A stretch of 64,000 nt of DNA from Neobacillus niacini. Its GTDB lineage: Bacteria > Bacillota > Bacilli > Bacillales > Cytobacillaceae. Both the position numbers and the translations under genes were made by a program. The DNA lies in assembly GCF_019749295.1 (NCBI RefSeq), contig NZ_JACWFG010000008.1, forward strand, positions 124,001-188,000, read 5' to 3'. The notes below the pieces were generated by a model, which saw nothing but the letters and a program-made list of their open reading frames with translations, did not search any database and was not told where the DNA came from. Below, one piece after another: positions 1 through 10,453 of this stretch (within the stretch, counting starts at the first letter, position 1; every line of letters begins with the position of its first letter).

Positions 1-1
1 A

Positions 2-676
2 GTTGCTAAATTTCGAGGGCTTCCAGTTACAGTGATTGGCCATCAAAGAGGAAAAGATACAAAAGAAAATATTCGCCGTAATTTTGGTATGCCTCACCCT
101 GAGGGTTATAGAAAAGCACTCCGCTTAATGAAGCAGGCCGATAAATTTAAACGTCCTATTATTTGCTTTATTGATACGAAAGGTGCCTATCCAGGGAAAG
201 CAGCAGAAGAACGTGGACAAAGTGAAGCCATTGCAAGAAACCTATTTGAAATGGCAGGACTAAAGGTTCCAGTCATTTGTATTGTGATTGGTGAGGGAGG
301 AAGCGGCGGTGCGCTTGCTTTAGGAGTAGGCAACCGGATGTACATGCTCGAAAATTCTACTTACTCAGTCATTTCACCTGAAGGTGCTGCTGCTATTCTA
401 TGGAAAGATTCAGCTCTTGCGAAGCAGGCCGCGGAGTCCATGAAAATTACCGCCCCTAACTTAAAGGACCTTGGCATCATTGATGACATTATCCCAGAAA
501 TTAAGGGTGGCGCACACAAGGATGTCAATGGGCAAGCTGAAGCAATTGATACTTTCTTAAAGAAATCCTTAAAGGAACTTCTAGAACTCTCAGAAGAAGA
601 ATTAGTTGCAGATCGCTATAATAAATTCAGAAGTATAGGTGAATACTCCTTTTTGAAGGATTATATCAGCATTTAA
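2..676 (+). CDS. accA: Acetyl-CoA carboxylase carboxyltransferase subunit alpha, 5' truncated by window edge
   Basis: Transfers the carboxyl group from carboxybiotin to acetyl-CoA to give malonyl-CoA, the first committed step of fatty acid synthesis; works with AccD in the cytoplasm. The frame is open from base 2 and gives 224 residues beginning [20 protein letters not shown], so roughly the first 100 residues of a typical ~325-residue AccA lie upstream of the window. The crotonase-type oxyanion region is visible ([16 protein letters not shown], then [15 protein letters not shown]). The internal GTG at base 32 is not a start, because the family alignment continues through it. A strong terminator follows directly, so accA ends its transcription unit before pfkA, as in the B. 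subtilis accDA-pfkA-pyk order. Confidence 0.97.
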   Translation, partial: VAKFRGLPVTVIGHQRGKDTKENIRRNFGMPHPEGYRKALRLMKQADKFKRPIICFIDTKGAYPGKAAEERGQSEAIARNLFEMAGLKVPVICIVIGEGGSGGALALGVGNRMYMLENSTYSVISPEGAAAILWKDSALAKQAAESMKITAPNLKDLGIIDDIIPEIKGGAHKDVNGQAEAIDTFLKKSLKELLELSEEELVADRYNKFRSIGEYSFLKDYISI

Positions 677-703
677 AAACGTGCTCTCTAAGAGCACGTT
701 TTT
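675..703 (+). terminator. Intrinsic terminator of accA
   Basis: Perfect 13-bp inverted repeat (675-687 with 691-703) with a 3-nt loop. The 3' arm ends in five T residues, and the stem starts on the accA stop codon. Confidence 0.9.
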
Positions 704-1936
<1,233 letters not shown>

Positions 1937-1970
1937 AGTACAGTTTTGAATTATAGGGAGGAAAAATAGA

Positions 1971-3734
1971 ATGTTACGTAAAACGAAAATCGTATGTACG
2001 ATTGGTCCTGCAAGTGAAAGTGTAGAAAAATTAACCCAGTTAATCGAAGCGGGTATGAATGTTGCCCGTTTAAATTTCTCACATGGTGACTTTGAAGAGC
2101 ATGGTCAGCGTATCCAAAATATCCGTGAAGCGTCGAAATTAACTGGCAAGACTGTTGCAATTCTACTTGATACAAAAGGTCCTGAAATCCGCACAAACAA
2201 TATGGTAAATGGAGCAATTGAACTTACATCAGGGGATAACATCACTATTTCGATGACAGAAGTAGAAGGTACCAAGGAAAAGTTTTCAATTACATACCCA
2301 GGATTAATTGATGATGTACATGTGGGCTCAAAAATCTTATTAGATGACGGCCTAATCGGACTTGAAGTCCTGAATATTGATAAAGAACAAAATGAAATTC
2401 TGACAAAAATTCATAACAGCGGAACTCTGAAAAACAAAAAAGGCGTCAATGTTCCAGGTGTATCGGTAAAACTTCCAGGGATTACAGAAAAAGATACAAA
2501 TGATATCATTTTTGGAATTGAACAAGGTGTTGATTTTATTGCTGCTTCCTTTGTACGCCGTGCCAGCGATGTATTGGAAATTCGTCAGCTTTTAGAGGAA
2601 AAACAAGCTACACACATCCATATCATTCCTAAGATTGAAAACCAAGAAGGTGTCGATAATATTGATGAAATTCTTGAGGTTTCTGATGGTTTAATGGTTG
2701 CTCGTGGAGATTTAGGTGTAGAAATCCCAGCAGAGGAAGTACCACTTGTACAAAAAATGCTAATTAAGAAATGTAATACACAAGGTAAACCTGTTATTAC
2801 AGCTACACAAATGCTTGATTCTATGCAGCGTAATCCACGTCCAACACGTGCAGAAGCAAGTGATGTTGCCAATGCGATTTTTGATGGTACGGATGCTATT
2901 ATGTTGTCTGGTGAGACAGCGGCTGGTATTTACCCGGTTGAAGCAGTACAAACTATGCATAATATCGCTTCTAGAGCCGAACAAGCTTTAGATCACAAAG
3001 AAATTTTATCTGCCCGCAGTAAAGATTCGGAACACAATCTTACAGATGCTATAGGTCAGTCTGTTGCACATACTGCTTTGAATCTTGATGTTAATGCCAT
3101 TATTACACCAACTGAGAGTGGTCACACGGCTAGAATGATCTCAAAATACCGTACAAAAGCACCAATTGTGGCTGTTACAGCAAACGATCATGTTTGCCGC
3201 CGTTTATCACTTGTATGGGGTGTTCATCCGCAGCTTGGAAGAATATGCAGCTCAACTGATGAAATGCTGGATAGTGCTGTTGAAGATAGTGTAAACAGCG
3301 GTCTTGTCAAACATGGTGATTTAGTTGTAATTACTGCTGGTGTCCCAGTTGGTGAAGCAGGAACCACGAATATGATGAAAATTCATGTTGTCGGTGATAT
3401 CATTACTAGAGCACAAGGAATTGGCCGTAAATCTGCATTTGGCAGAGTGGTTATCGCTCAAAATGCGGGAGATGCCATTGAAAAGGTTAAGCCAGGTTCT
3501 ATTTTAGTCACTCTCGGCTCAGACCGTGATATGGTACCAGCTATTGAAAAGTGTGCTGCTTTGATTACACAGGAAGGCGGGTTAACCAGCCATGCGGCAG
3601 TTGTTGGGCTAAACCTTGGAATCCCTGTTATTGTAGGTGTCGAAAACGCGTTAGAGTTATTTAGAGATGGCCAAGAAATCACTGTAGATGCAGCTAGAGG
3701 TGTTATTTATAACGGGCATGCTAGTGTCCTTTAA
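1971..3734 (+). CDS. pyk: Pyruvate kinase with C-terminal PEP-utilizing-type domain
   Basis: Converts phosphoenolpyruvate and ADP to pyruvate and ATP, the last step of glycolysis. It is 587 residues, close to the ~585 of Bacillus enzymes and longer than the ~470 of enterobacterial ones. The catalytic barrel shows [37 protein letters not shown] and the [30 protein letters not shown] signatures. The last ~110 residues are the extra domain related to the PEP-synthase mobile domain, with [21 protein letters not shown]. In this TSHA motif the His position of the phosphotransfer family is kept. The ribosome binding site GGGAGG lies at 1955-1961. It is second in the pfkA-pyk operon and is followed by a terminator. 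Confidence 0.98.
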   Translation: MLRKTKIVCTIGPASESVEKLTQLIEAGMNVARLNFSHGDFEEHGQRIQNIREASKLTGKTVAILLDTKGPEIRTNNMVNGAIELTSGDNITISMTEVEGTKEKFSITYPGLIDDVHVGSKILLDDGLIGLEVLNIDKEQNEILTKIHNSGTLKNKKGVNVPGVSVKLPGITEKDTNDIIFGIEQGVDFIAASFVRRASDVLEIRQLLEEKQATHIHIIPKIENQEGVDNIDEILEVSDGLMVARGDLGVEIPAEEVPLVQKMLIKKCNTQGKPVITATQMLDSMQRNPRPTRAEASDVANAIFDGTDAIMLSGETAAGIYPVEAVQTMHNIASRAEQALDHKEILSARSKDSEHNLTDAIGQSVAHTALNLDVNAIITPTESGHTARMISKYRTKAPIVAVTANDHVCRRLSLVWGVHPQLGRICSSTDEMLDSAVEDSVNSGLVKHGDLVVITAGVPVGEAGTTNMMKIHVVGDIITRAQGIGRKSAFGRVVIAQNAGDAIEKVKPGSILVTLGSDRDMVPAIEKCAALITQEGGLTSHAAVVGLNLGIPVIVGVENALELFRDGQEITVDAARGVIYNGHASVL

Positions 3735-3740
3735 AGGATG

Positions 3741-3766
3741 AAAAAGAAGGGGATTCCCTTCTTTTT
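3741..3766 (+). terminator. Terminator of pfkA-pyk
   Basis: Eleven-bp stem 3741-3751 / 3756-3766 with loop GATT, ending in a run of seven T. Confidence 0.9.
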
Positions 3767-3838
3767 TTCTTTATTTCTGCATGATTTCAGCTATTCGTTA
3801 TATAATGGATACAAGCTGGTTTGAAGGAGATAGAAAAA

Positions 3839-4225
3839 ATGCGCTATTTAGCTTTATTAATTATCGTACTTCCCATAATGGATATTGGACTGCTGTTGGT
3901 ATCAGGAAAAACGATTGGCTTTTTTCCGACGATTGCTTTTATTATTTTCACAGGTGTGGCAGGAGCCTATTTGGCTAAAAGAGAAGGACTTCAGACGATT
4001 AAGAGAGCACAGGAACAGCTTGCTTATGGTCAAATTCCTGGTGAATCCGTCCTTGATGGAATATGTATCTTAATTGGGGCTGTACTGTTAGTAACACCTG
4101 GATTTGTAACGGATTTATTTGGCTTTTTATTATTATTCCCGCCAGCTCGCAAGCCGGTTAAATTTCTGATGATTAATGCTCTGCGAAAAAGAATTGAAAA
4201 GGGAAACATAAAAATAATAAGATAA
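3839..4225 (+). CDS. fxsA: FxsA family membrane protein
   Basis: 128-residue inner-membrane protein of the FxsA family; in E. coli the family is known for suppressing F-plasmid exclusion of phage T7, and its role in Bacillus is not established. Hydrophobic segments lie near residues 2-20 (YLALLIIVLPIMDIGLLLV), 26-43 and 73-99, followed by a basic tail. The conserved motifs AGAYLAKREG and DGICILIGAVLLVTPGFVTD are present. The start is ATG 3839, because GAAGGAGAT (3823-3831) precedes it by about 8 nt; the upstream TTG at 3821 would overlap that site. The gene is monocistronic between two terminators and convergent with ytvI. Confidence 0.9.
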   Translation: MRYLALLIIVLPIMDIGLLLVSGKTIGFFPTIAFIIFTGVAGAYLAKREGLQTIKRAQEQLAYGQIPGESVLDGICILIGAVLLVTPGFVTDLFGFLLLFPPARKPVKFLMINALRKRIEKGNIKIIR

Positions 4226-4259
4226 AAACGTCAACTTCCAAATGGAGGTTGACGTTTTT
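4224..4259. terminator. Bidirectional terminator between fxsA and ytvI
   Basis: Sixteen-bp stem 4224-4239 / 4244-4259 with loop AAAT and one G-T pair, T-rich on the + strand and A-rich on its left side. It serves fxsA and can also serve ytvI, whose stop is at 4263. Confidence 0.9.
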
Positions 4260-4262
4260 TTG

Positions 4263-5378
4263 CTAAATTTCTTTTCCTTTTATATAATCCCATAAGTCAT
4301 GAAAAACATTTGCACGGTAAAGCGTACTTAAAATCACAAGCGTAACTGGACCTACAATTAAACCAAGGAAGCCGATTAATTTAAATCCAACAAATAAGGC
4401 GATGAGAGTGGCAAGTGGATCGAGTCCGATATTGGATGAAAGTATTTTTGGCTCCATAACTTGTCTTTGAACGATGACTAGAAGATAGAGTACTCCCAGC
4501 CCCACTGCAAGTCCTATATCCCCTGCTATAACCTCATAAATAATCCACGGTACAAAAACAGCGCCAGTTCCAAGGTATGGAATAATATCAACGATACCAG
4601 TTATTAATGCGATTGTAATCGCATAATCAACACGGAGGACAAGCAGTCCTATTAATATAATAACGGTTGTAATCGAAATGAGCGTCAGCTGCGCCTTTAG
4701 AAAGCCAAATAAAGCCTTTTGTAAATCCACAAAAACGGTTTTGCCGCTCGTTTTTGCTTTCTCAGGTAAAAATTTGCTGCCAAGTCGAGTAAATCTGTTC
4801 CAATCTTTACTAATAAAAAATGTTGCTAATAAGGAAAAAATCAATACTGTTGCGGCATTTGGAAACCATGAAAGAATCACAGGAATATTCCCAAATAAAT
4901 TTTGAATAAAATCCCCAACCGTACTGCCAATGGTGGTACCAACATTTTCAATATTTGAGATGATGGTATTTTGCTGTCCATCTTCTAATTGGTTAAACAT
5001 GCTAGTTAGTTGATTATATAGAGGGATGATTTGCGCTGTAATATATTCTTCGATGTAGCTTATTAAAGTATCAAGATGCTCAGGAACCACTCGTGCGAGG
5101 TAATTTGCTCCGGATACAATTTCAGCTACAAGTAAAGTAATTAAACCTGCAGCAAAGGCGAAAATAATGATTAGTGCAACAAAAACAGCTAATCCTCGGG
5201 GCATTCGCAGTTTTTTTTCAAAAATGTTAACAATTGGATTGATAAAAAAAGCAATTACTATGGCAATTAGAAATGGATAGGTCACTTTTGACAAATAATA
5301 AAAAGATAAAAGTGCGAGGACGATGATGGCTATTACCAAAATGAACCTAATACTTCGAAATAGGTATCTTTTTTCCAA
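4263..5378 (-). CDS. ytvI: Sporulation integral membrane protein YtvI (AI-2E transporter family)
   Basis: Polytopic membrane protein of the AI-2E/PerM family, about 371 residues. Two N-terminal helices (FILVIAIIVLALLSFYYL and YPFLIAIVIAFFINPIV) are followed by the family's PRGLAVFVALII segment, a soluble central part and a C-terminal cluster of helices with DIIPYLGTGAVFVPW and GLDPLATLIALFVGFKLIGFLGLIVGPV. Assignment to the sporulation-associated YtvI subfamily rests on similarity and on position next to fxsA and the DUF441 gene. The start is probably TTG 5378: the ribosome binding site AAGGAGG (5386-5392) leaves 7 nt before this TTG but only 1 nt before the upstream ATG at 5384. The substrate is unknown. 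Confidence 0.88.
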   Translation of the reverse strand: MEKRYLFRSIRFILVIAIIVLALLSFYYLSKVTYPFLIAIVIAFFINPIVNIFEKKLRMPRGLAVFVALIIIFAFAAGLITLLVAEIVSGANYLARVVPEHLDTLISYIEEYITAQIIPLYNQLTSMFNQLEDGQQNTIISNIENVGTTIGSTVGDFIQNLFGNIPVILSWFPNAATVLIFSLLATFFISKDWNRFTRLGSKFLPEKAKTSGKTVFVDLQKALFGFLKAQLTLISITTVIILIGLLVLRVDYAITIALITGIVDIIPYLGTGAVFVPWIIYEVIAGDIGLAVGLGVLYLLVIVQRQVMEPKILSSNIGLDPLATLIALFVGFKLIGFLGLIVGPVTLVILSTLYRANVFHDLWDYIKGKEI

Positions 5379-5485
5379 TAACATGCCTCCTTAGTCGATT
5401 ATTTTATTAGCTCTAGTTTAACATTTTCTGTACAAACCTGCATGATTTTCCATATTAGCTCCTTAAGAAAAGGTGGATGAGACCT

Positions 5486-5947
5486 ATGTTTAATGAGTCA
5501 TTATTGTTCTTATTACTGCTATTGGTCATTGGATTCATTGTAAAAAACAACTCCTTGTTGATTGCTATTATTGTTCTAATCGTATTAAAATTAAGTGGAC
5601 TTGATTCAAAAACTTTTTCTTTTATTCAGAGTAAGGGGATTAATTGGGGAGTAACGGTCATTACAATTGCCGTTTTAGCACCAATTGCCTCAGGTGAGAT
5701 TGGTTTTAAAGATCTCTCGAGTGCATTTAAATCGCCGCTTGCTTGGGTGGCTCTGATATCGGGTATGATAGTCGCTCTGTTAGCAAAGGGCGGCGTATCT
5801 CTCTTAGAGAATGATCCACATATTACAACCGCGCTTGTATTAGGTACAATTCTGTCTGTATCCATTTTCAAAGGGGTGGCGGTAGGCCCTCTAATAGGCG
5901 CCGGAATCGCATATACAGCCATGAAATTGATAGACTTTTTTAGGTAG
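5486..5947 (+). CDS. ytwI: DUF441 family integral membrane protein (YtwI-like)
   Basis: 153-residue, very hydrophobic protein with about five predicted helices. The DUF441 signatures SKGINWGVTVITIAVLAPIASG, LLENDPHITTALVLGTILSVS and GVAVGPLIGAGIAY are clear. Function is unknown for the family. ATG 5486 is chosen over ATG 5477 because AGGTGG (5471-5476) abuts 5477 but is 9 nt from 5486, and the family starts MF... It sits between ytvI and citZ, as in B. subtilis. No clear terminator follows. Confidence 0.88.
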   Translation: MFNESLLFLLLLLVIGFIVKNNSLLIAIIVLIVLKLSGLDSKTFSFIQSKGINWGVTVITIAVLAPIASGEIGFKDLSSAFKSPLAWVALISGMIVALLAKGGVSLLENDPHITTALVLGTILSVSIFKGVAVGPLIGAGIAYTAMKLIDFFR

Positions 5948-5993
5948 CAATTTTGTGAAATAATATTTTTTTGAACTTTTCGGCCCCTTTTCG

Positions 5994-6022
5994 TTCACAA
6001 AAATCTGATAATTGTTTATAAT
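5994..6022 (+). promoter_or_regulatory. Sigma-A promoter of citZ
   Basis: TTCACA at 5994-5999 and a consensus TATAAT at 6017-6022 with a 17-bp spacer. The predicted start is near 6029, leaving a leader of about 285 nt before citZ. Confidence 0.75.
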
Positions 6023-6027
6023 AGGAC

Positions 6028-6042
6028 TTGAAAGCGCATCCT
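6028..6042 (+). promoter_or_regulatory. cre (CcpA operator) at the citZ transcription start
   Basis: TTGAAAGCGCATCCT fits every defined position of the cre consensus WTGNAANCGNWNNCW and covers the predicted start of the promoter just upstream. That placement predicts CcpA repression of citZ in glucose, as known for B. subtilis citZ. Confidence 0.75.
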
Positions 6043-6083
6043 TTTTTACATAAGTCACATAAGTATGCTAGATTACTTGTAAT

Positions 6084-6110
6084 ATAACTTTTTTTTTGAA
6101 AAAAAGTTAT
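6084..6110 (+). promoter_or_regulatory. A/T-rich inverted repeat in the citZ leader
   Basis: ATAAC plus a T run at 6084-6097 can pair with an A run plus GTTAT at 6099-6110. It lies about 60 nt into the predicted citZ leader. It is too A/T-rich to be a normal terminator; whether it binds a regulator such as CcpC or acts as RNA is unknown. Confidence 0.4.
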
Positions 6111-6314
6111 TCAGCTTGTCGGATATAACCCGAGCAAGCGCTCAATCTAGATATTTGGTTAAAAAAAGGCGCGCTATATAGTAAACTCTTAGACAATGTT
6201 TGAAATGAAGATTTTCTTCAACATGGCTGTGACCTTGAACCGTTTCAGCTGATAAAAATACTTCTTTTAACAAATGGGTAATGGGGAAATAAGAATGAGA
6301 AGGAGAGATTTTCT

Positions 6315-7433
6315 ATGACAGTAACTCGAGGTCTTGAAGGGGTAGTGGCAACAACTTCTTCCATCAGCTCAATTATTGATGATACGTTAACGTATGTTGG
6401 GTATGGTATCGATGACTTAGCTGAGAATGCAAGCTTTGAAGAAGTAATTTACTTATTGTGGCACCGCAGATTACCAACTGAGCCTGAATTAGCAGAACTA
6501 AAACAACAGCTGGCTGAAAATGCAGCACTTCCACAAGAAGTGATTGAGCATTTTAAGATGTATCCGATTGATAAAGTGCATCCTATGGCTGCACTGCGTT
6601 CCGCTGTTTCCTTACTGGGTCTCTATGATGAAGAAGCGGACTCTATGGATCCAGAGTCAAACTATCAAAAGGCTGTTCGTCTACAAGCAAAAATGCCTGC
6701 GATTGTAACTACTTTTGCGCGCGTTAGAAAAGGTCTAGAACCGATTGCACCTAGAACCGATTTAAGCTTTGCCGCGAACTTCCTTTACATGCTGACAGGG
6801 AATAAGCCAGATGAAATTGCAGTTAATGCTATGGATAAAGCTCTAGTATTACATGCTGATCATGAACTTAATGCCTCTACTTTTACAGCAAGAGTCTGTG
6901 TAGCAACTTTATCGGATGTTTACTCTGGTGTAACGGCTGCAATCGGAGCGCTTAAAGGACCATTGCACGGCGGTGCAAATGAAGCAGTAATGAATATGCT
7001 TAAAGAAATTGGTACAATTGAAAATGTTGAGCCTTATGTTCGTGGAAAACTTGAGAAGAAAGAAAAAATCATGGGATTCGGACACCGCGTTTATCGCTCA
7101 GGCGATCCTCGTGCTAAGCATTTAAGGGCGTTGTCCAAAAAATTAACAGAGCTTACAGGCGAGCCGCACTGGTACGAAATGTCTGAAAAAATTGAAAGCA
7201 TCGTTACTGGTGAAAAGAAATTACCGCCAAACGTAGATTTCTACTCAGCTTCCATGTACCACAGCCTAGGCATTGACCATGATTTATTTACACCAATCTT
7301 TGCAGTAAGCAGGGTTTCAGGCTGGCTTGCTCACATTCTAGAACAATATGATAACAATCGATTGATTCGTCCGCGTGCTGAATATACAGGTCCTGGCATG
7401 CAGACTTATGTTCCAATTAATCAAAGAGGTTAA
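6315..7433 (+). CDS. citZ: Citrate synthase
   Basis: Condenses acetyl-CoA with oxaloacetate to citrate, the entry step of the TCA cycle. It is 372 residues, typical of the Gram-positive dimeric type. Active-site regions are seen in order: LHADHELNASTF, GPLHGGANEAV, MGFGHRVYRSGDPRA and the aspartate in NVDFYSASMYH, with the final PRAEYTGP that binds substrate. AAGGAGAG at 6299-6306 is 8 nt from ATG 6315. It heads the citZ-icd-mdh cluster and has its own promoter and cre, so the cluster should fall under carbon catabolite control. Confidence 0.98.
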   Translation: MTVTRGLEGVVATTSSISSIIDDTLTYVGYGIDDLAENASFEEVIYLLWHRRLPTEPELAELKQQLAENAALPQEVIEHFKMYPIDKVHPMAALRSAVSLLGLYDEEADSMDPESNYQKAVRLQAKMPAIVTTFARVRKGLEPIAPRTDLSFAANFLYMLTGNKPDEIAVNAMDKALVLHADHELNASTFTARVCVATLSDVYSGVTAAIGALKGPLHGGANEAVMNMLKEIGTIENVEPYVRGKLEKKEKIMGFGHRVYRSGDPRAKHLRALSKKLTELTGEPHWYEMSEKIESIVTGEKKLPPNVDFYSASMYHSLGIDHDLFTPIFAVSRVSGWLAHILEQYDNNRLIRPRAEYTGPGMQTYVPINQRG

Positions 7434-7481
7434 TAAATATTTACTTTTTTCAAAAAAATTGTTCTAATAGGATTGTGGGAA

Positions 7482-7509
7482 AAGGTTAAAGAGGCAAATC
7501 TTTAACCTT
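7482..7509 (+). promoter_or_regulatory. Hairpin between citZ and icd
   Basis: Perfect 11-bp inverted repeat (AAGGTTAAAGA at 7482-7492 with its complement at 7499-7509) and a 6-nt loop. No T run follows, so it is more likely an RNA-stabilising or processing hairpin, or a partial terminator, than a full stop. Confidence 0.55.
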
Positions 7510-7576
7510 GGACGCAATCTCTTTAATACACAAGGGACATACTACCATTGATACATACCTAGGAGGGAGAACAACT

Positions 7577-8845
7577 ATGCAAGGCGAAAAAATCACAGTA
7601 ACAAACGGAGTATTAAACGTACCAAACAATCCAATTATCCCATTTATCGAGGGAGACGGAATCGGACCAGATATCTGGGCAGCTTCTGAGCGAGTATTAA
7701 ACGCAGCTGTTGAAAAAGCTTATAAAGGCGAGCGTAAATTAGTGTGGAAAGAAGTTCTTGCTGGAGAAAAGGCGTTTAACCAAACAGGTGAATGGCTTCC
7801 AAAAGAAACTCTTGATGTAATCAACGAATATTTGATTGCAATCAAAGGTCCATTAACTACACCAATCGGCGGCGGGATTCGTTCTTTGAACGTTGCACTT
7901 CGTCAAGAACTAGATTTGTTCGTGTGCTTACGTCCAGTTAGATGGTTCGAAGGGGTACCATCACCTGTTAAACGTCCGCAAGATACTGATATGGTTATTT
8001 TCCGTGAAAATACTGAAGATATTTATGCGGGTATTGAATATCAAAAAGGCTCAGAAGATGTAAAGAAATTAATCAATTTCTTACAAAATGAAATGGGTGT
8101 TAATAAGATCAGATTCCCTGAAACATCAGGTATCGGGATCAAGCCTGTTTCTGAAGAAGGAACTAGCCGCCTAGTACGTGCAGCTATTAACTATGCAATT
8201 AAAGAAGGCCGCAAATCATTAACGTTAGTGCACAAAGGTAACATCATGAAGTTTACTGAAGGTGCATTCAAAAACTGGGGTTATGAGCTTGCTGAAAAAG
8301 AATTCGGCGATAAAGTATTTACTTGGGCTCAATATGATCGCATTAAAGAAGAACAAGGCACAGAAGCAGCCAATAAAGCGCAAGCGGATGCAGAAGCAGC
8401 TGGCAAAATCATCGTAAAAGATGCAATTGCGGATATCTTCTTACAGCAAATCCTTACTCGCCCTCGTGAGTTTGATGTAGTTGCAACAATGAACTTAAAT
8501 GGTGACTATATTTCTGATGCACTTGCTGCACAGGTTGGCGGTATCGGTATTGCACCAGGAGCAAACATTAACTACGAAACTGGACATGCTATTTTCGAAG
8601 CAACACATGGTACTGCACCTAAATATGCAGGACTTGATAAAGTAAATCCATCTTCTGTTATTTTATCTGGTGTGCTATTACTTGAGCACTTAGGCTGGAA
8701 TGAAGCAGCGAAAATGGTAATTAAATCAGTGGAAAATACCATTGCTTCTAAAGTAGTAACATATGACTTTGCTCGTTTAATGGACGGAGCAACAGAAGTT
8801 AAGACATCTGAATTTGCAGATGAATTAATTAAGAACATGGAGTAA
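7577..8845 (+). CDS. icd: Isocitrate dehydrogenase (NADP-dependent)
   Basis: Oxidatively decarboxylates isocitrate to 2-oxoglutarate with NADP in the TCA cycle. It is 422 residues against 423 in B. subtilis. Signatures are [14 protein letters not shown], the phosphorylation/isocitrate loop [37 protein letters not shown], the catalytic [15 protein letters not shown] and the dehydrogenase family motif [29 protein letters not shown] 7577 has AGGAGGGAG (7561-7569) at good distance; the in-frame TTG at 7508 lacks one and adds residues not seen in the family. It lies 143 bp after citZ with no strong terminator between. Confidence 0.98.
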   Translation: MQGEKITVTNGVLNVPNNPIIPFIEGDGIGPDIWAASERVLNAAVEKAYKGERKLVWKEVLAGEKAFNQTGEWLPKETLDVINEYLIAIKGPLTTPIGGGIRSLNVALRQELDLFVCLRPVRWFEGVPSPVKRPQDTDMVIFRENTEDIYAGIEYQKGSEDVKKLINFLQNEMGVNKIRFPETSGIGIKPVSEEGTSRLVRAAINYAIKEGRKSLTLVHKGNIMKFTEGAFKNWGYELAEKEFGDKVFTWAQYDRIKEEQGTEAANKAQADAEAAGKIIVKDAIADIFLQQILTRPREFDVVATMNLNGDYISDALAAQVGGIGIAPGANINYETGHAIFEATHGTAPKYAGLDKVNPSSVILSGVLLLEHLGWNEAAKMVIKSVENTIASKVVTYDFARLMDGATEVKTSEFADELIKNME

Positions 8846-8890
8846 TTAAGAAGGCAAAGCACCTAGAAGATGAAGCGCGACAAGGTAATC

Positions 8891-8916
8891 AGGGCTGTTT
8901 TTTTTAACAGCCCTTT
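8891..8916 (+). terminator. Weak terminator after icd
   Basis: Nine-bp stem AGGGCTGTT / AACAGCCCT (8891-8899 / 8906-8914) with a T6 loop but only three T after the stem. Read-through into mdh is likely. Confidence 0.6.
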
Positions 8917-8956
8917 CGAATATCGACAATAATACTTTCAAAGGGGAGAGTTTAAA

Positions 8957-9895
8957 ATGTCTTTAAAGCGTAAAAAGGTTTCCGTAATTGGCGGAGGTTT
9001 CACTGGTGCTACAACTGCATTCTTACTTGCACAGAAAGAACTTGGCGATGTCGTTCTTGTTGATATCCCACAAATGGAGAACCCGACAAAAGGTAAAGCA
9101 TTAGATATGCTTGAAGCTAGTCCTGTTCAAGGTTTTGATGCGAATATTACGGGTACCTCAAATTACGAAGATACCCGCGATTCTGATATCGTTGTTATTA
9201 CTGCAGGAATTGCCCGTAAACCAGGCATGAGCCGTGATGATTTAGTTCAAACCAACCAAAAGGTTATGAAGAGTGTTACTCAGGAAATCGTTAAATTCTC
9301 TCCAAACTGTACAATCCTTGTATTAACAAATCCAGTTGACGCAATGACTTACACAGTTTTTAAAGAATCAGGATTCCCTAAAAACCGTGTAATTGGTCAG
9401 TCTGGTGTACTAGATACAGCTCGTTTCCGTACATTTGTGGCACAAGAATTAAATCTTTCTGTTAAAGATATCACCGGCTTTGTTTTAGGCGGCCACGGTG
9501 ATGACATGGTTCCGCTTGTCCGTTATTCCTATGCTGGCGGTATTCCATTAGAAACGTTAATCCCTAAAGATCGTATAGAAGCCATTGTCGAGCGTACGAG
9601 AAAGGGCGGCGGAGAAATCGTTAATCTTTTAGGAAACGGCAGTGCTTATTATGCACCGGCAGCATCACTTGTTGAAATGTGCGAAGCCATTTTAAAAGAC
9701 CAGCGCCGCGTTCTTCCATCGATTGCTTACCTTGAAGGAGAATTTGGTTATGAAGGTATCTACCTCGGAGTACCAACCATCCTTGGTGCCAATGGTATCG
9801 AAAAGGTTATTGAGCTTGAACTAACTGCTGAAGAAAAAGCAGCTCTTGATAAATCAGTTGAGTCAGTTCAAAATGTAATGAAAGTTTTAGCATAA
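8957..9895 (+). CDS. mdh: Malate dehydrogenase (NAD-dependent)
   Basis: Interconverts malate and oxaloacetate with NAD(H), closing the TCA cycle. It is 312 residues, of the LDH-like type found in Bacillus. The Rossmann start [19 protein letters not shown] (third Gly of GxGxxG followed by F), the NAD-specific acid in VVLVDIPQ, the substrate arginines in [10 protein letters not shown] and the catalytic [10 protein letters not shown]...GGHGDDMVP segment are visible. GGGGAGAG at 8942-8949 precedes ATG 8957. It is third in the citZ-icd-mdh cluster and is followed by a strong terminator. Confidence 0.97.
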   Translation: MSLKRKKVSVIGGGFTGATTAFLLAQKELGDVVLVDIPQMENPTKGKALDMLEASPVQGFDANITGTSNYEDTRDSDIVVITAGIARKPGMSRDDLVQTNQKVMKSVTQEIVKFSPNCTILVLTNPVDAMTYTVFKESGFPKNRVIGQSGVLDTARFRTFVAQELNLSVKDITGFVLGGHGDDMVPLVRYSYAGGIPLETLIPKDRIEAIVERTRKGGGEIVNLLGNGSAYYAPAASLVEMCEAILKDQRRVLPSIAYLEGEFGYEGIYLGVPTILGANGIEKVIELELTAEEKAALDKSVESVQNVMKVLA

Positions 9896-9901
9896 GAAAT
9901 A

Positions 9902-9933
9902 AAAATTCGGGGAAAAGCTTCCCCGAATTTTTT
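9902..9933 (+). terminator. Terminator of citZ-icd-mdh
   Basis: AAATTCGGGG (9903-9912) pairs with CCCCGAATTT (9921-9930); the T run extends to 9933. The loop contains the palindrome AAGCTT. Confidence 0.9.
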
Positions 9934-9942
9934 CTACCACAA

Positions 9943-9957
9943 ATGAAAACGTTTACA
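9943..9957 (+). promoter_or_regulatory. cre (CcpA operator) before the MaoC-like gene
   Basis: ATGAAAACGTTTACA fits all defined cre positions and its core TGAAAACGTTTACA is nearly palindromic. It lies between the mdh terminator and the ribosome binding site of the next gene (GAGGAG at 9958-9963), with no room for a promoter between site and gene. It therefore could act as a road-block on read-through from mdh, or on a promoter overlapping the terminator. Confidence 0.7.
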
Positions 9958-9971
9958 GAGGAGTGGATGTA

Positions 9972-10448
9972 ATGCTTTTAGGCAAAAAAAGAAAGTTAGG
10001 CAGAGAAATTAAAGAAATGTCTGTCGGTGAAAAATTAGCCTTTACCGAAAAAATTGAAGATAAGGACATTCTTTTATATTTAGGACTAACGGATGATGCA
10101 AACCCGCTCTATATTCAGCATGATTACGCCTCCCAGACACCACACAAAAAACCAATTGTTCCATCTATTATGTTGACTGGTATGATTACCTCAGCTGTTT
10201 CTAAGTACTTACCAGGTCCAGGCAGCCACATCTTAAGCCAAGATATCCAATTTCCAAAACCTGTTTATCATTATGCAACAGTTCAGTTATTGTTAGAGGT
10301 TGTCGAAGTGAATCAGGATGATCACACAGTGCGCATTACCGTAGTTGGAACAAATGAAAAAGATGAAGTGGTGATTAGTGGAACGCTAAAGGTATGTCCT
10401 CCTTACCGATTAGGTGGAATGGATGCCGGCGTTTTAGATAATTTTTAA
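9972..10448 (+). CDS. MaoC-like hot-dog dehydratase family protein
   Basis: 158-residue protein with the MaoC/(R)-specific enoyl-CoA hydratase fold. The hydratase-2 motif region reads TDDANPLYIQHDYA near residues 40-53. The catalytic Asp and NP are kept, but the position that is normally His (NPIH) is Tyr here, so classical hydratase chemistry is doubtful. The later PSIMLTGMITSAVSKYLPGPG and DIQFPKPVY segments match the family. ATG 9972 is chosen because GAGGAG (9958-9963) lies 8 nt upstream; GTG 9963 overlaps it. The gene sits between mdh and phoP, directly behind a cre. Substrate unknown; an acyl-CoA or acyl-carrier thioester is the general expectation. Confidence 0.8.
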   Translation: MLLGKKRKLGREIKEMSVGEKLAFTEKIEDKDILLYLGLTDDANPLYIQHDYASQTPHKKPIVPSIMLTGMITSAVSKYLPGPGSHILSQDIQFPKPVYHYATVQLLLEVVEVNQDDHTVRITVVGTNEKDEVVISGTLKVCPPYRLGGMDAGVLDNF

Positions 10449-10453
10449 TAGGG

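Noticed and set aside
6008..6019. CcpC site in the citZ promoter (ATAA..TTAT)
   Set aside because: The half-sites are separated by 4 bases instead of the 7 expected, and they overlap the -10 by chance of composition.
6131..6145. Second cre in the citZ leader
   Set aside because: GAGCAAGCGCTCAAT misses three defined positions of the consensus, including the leading TG.
7508..7576. N-terminal extension of icd from TTG 7508
   Set aside because: No ribosome binding site, sequence unlike the family, and a strong site serves ATG 7577.
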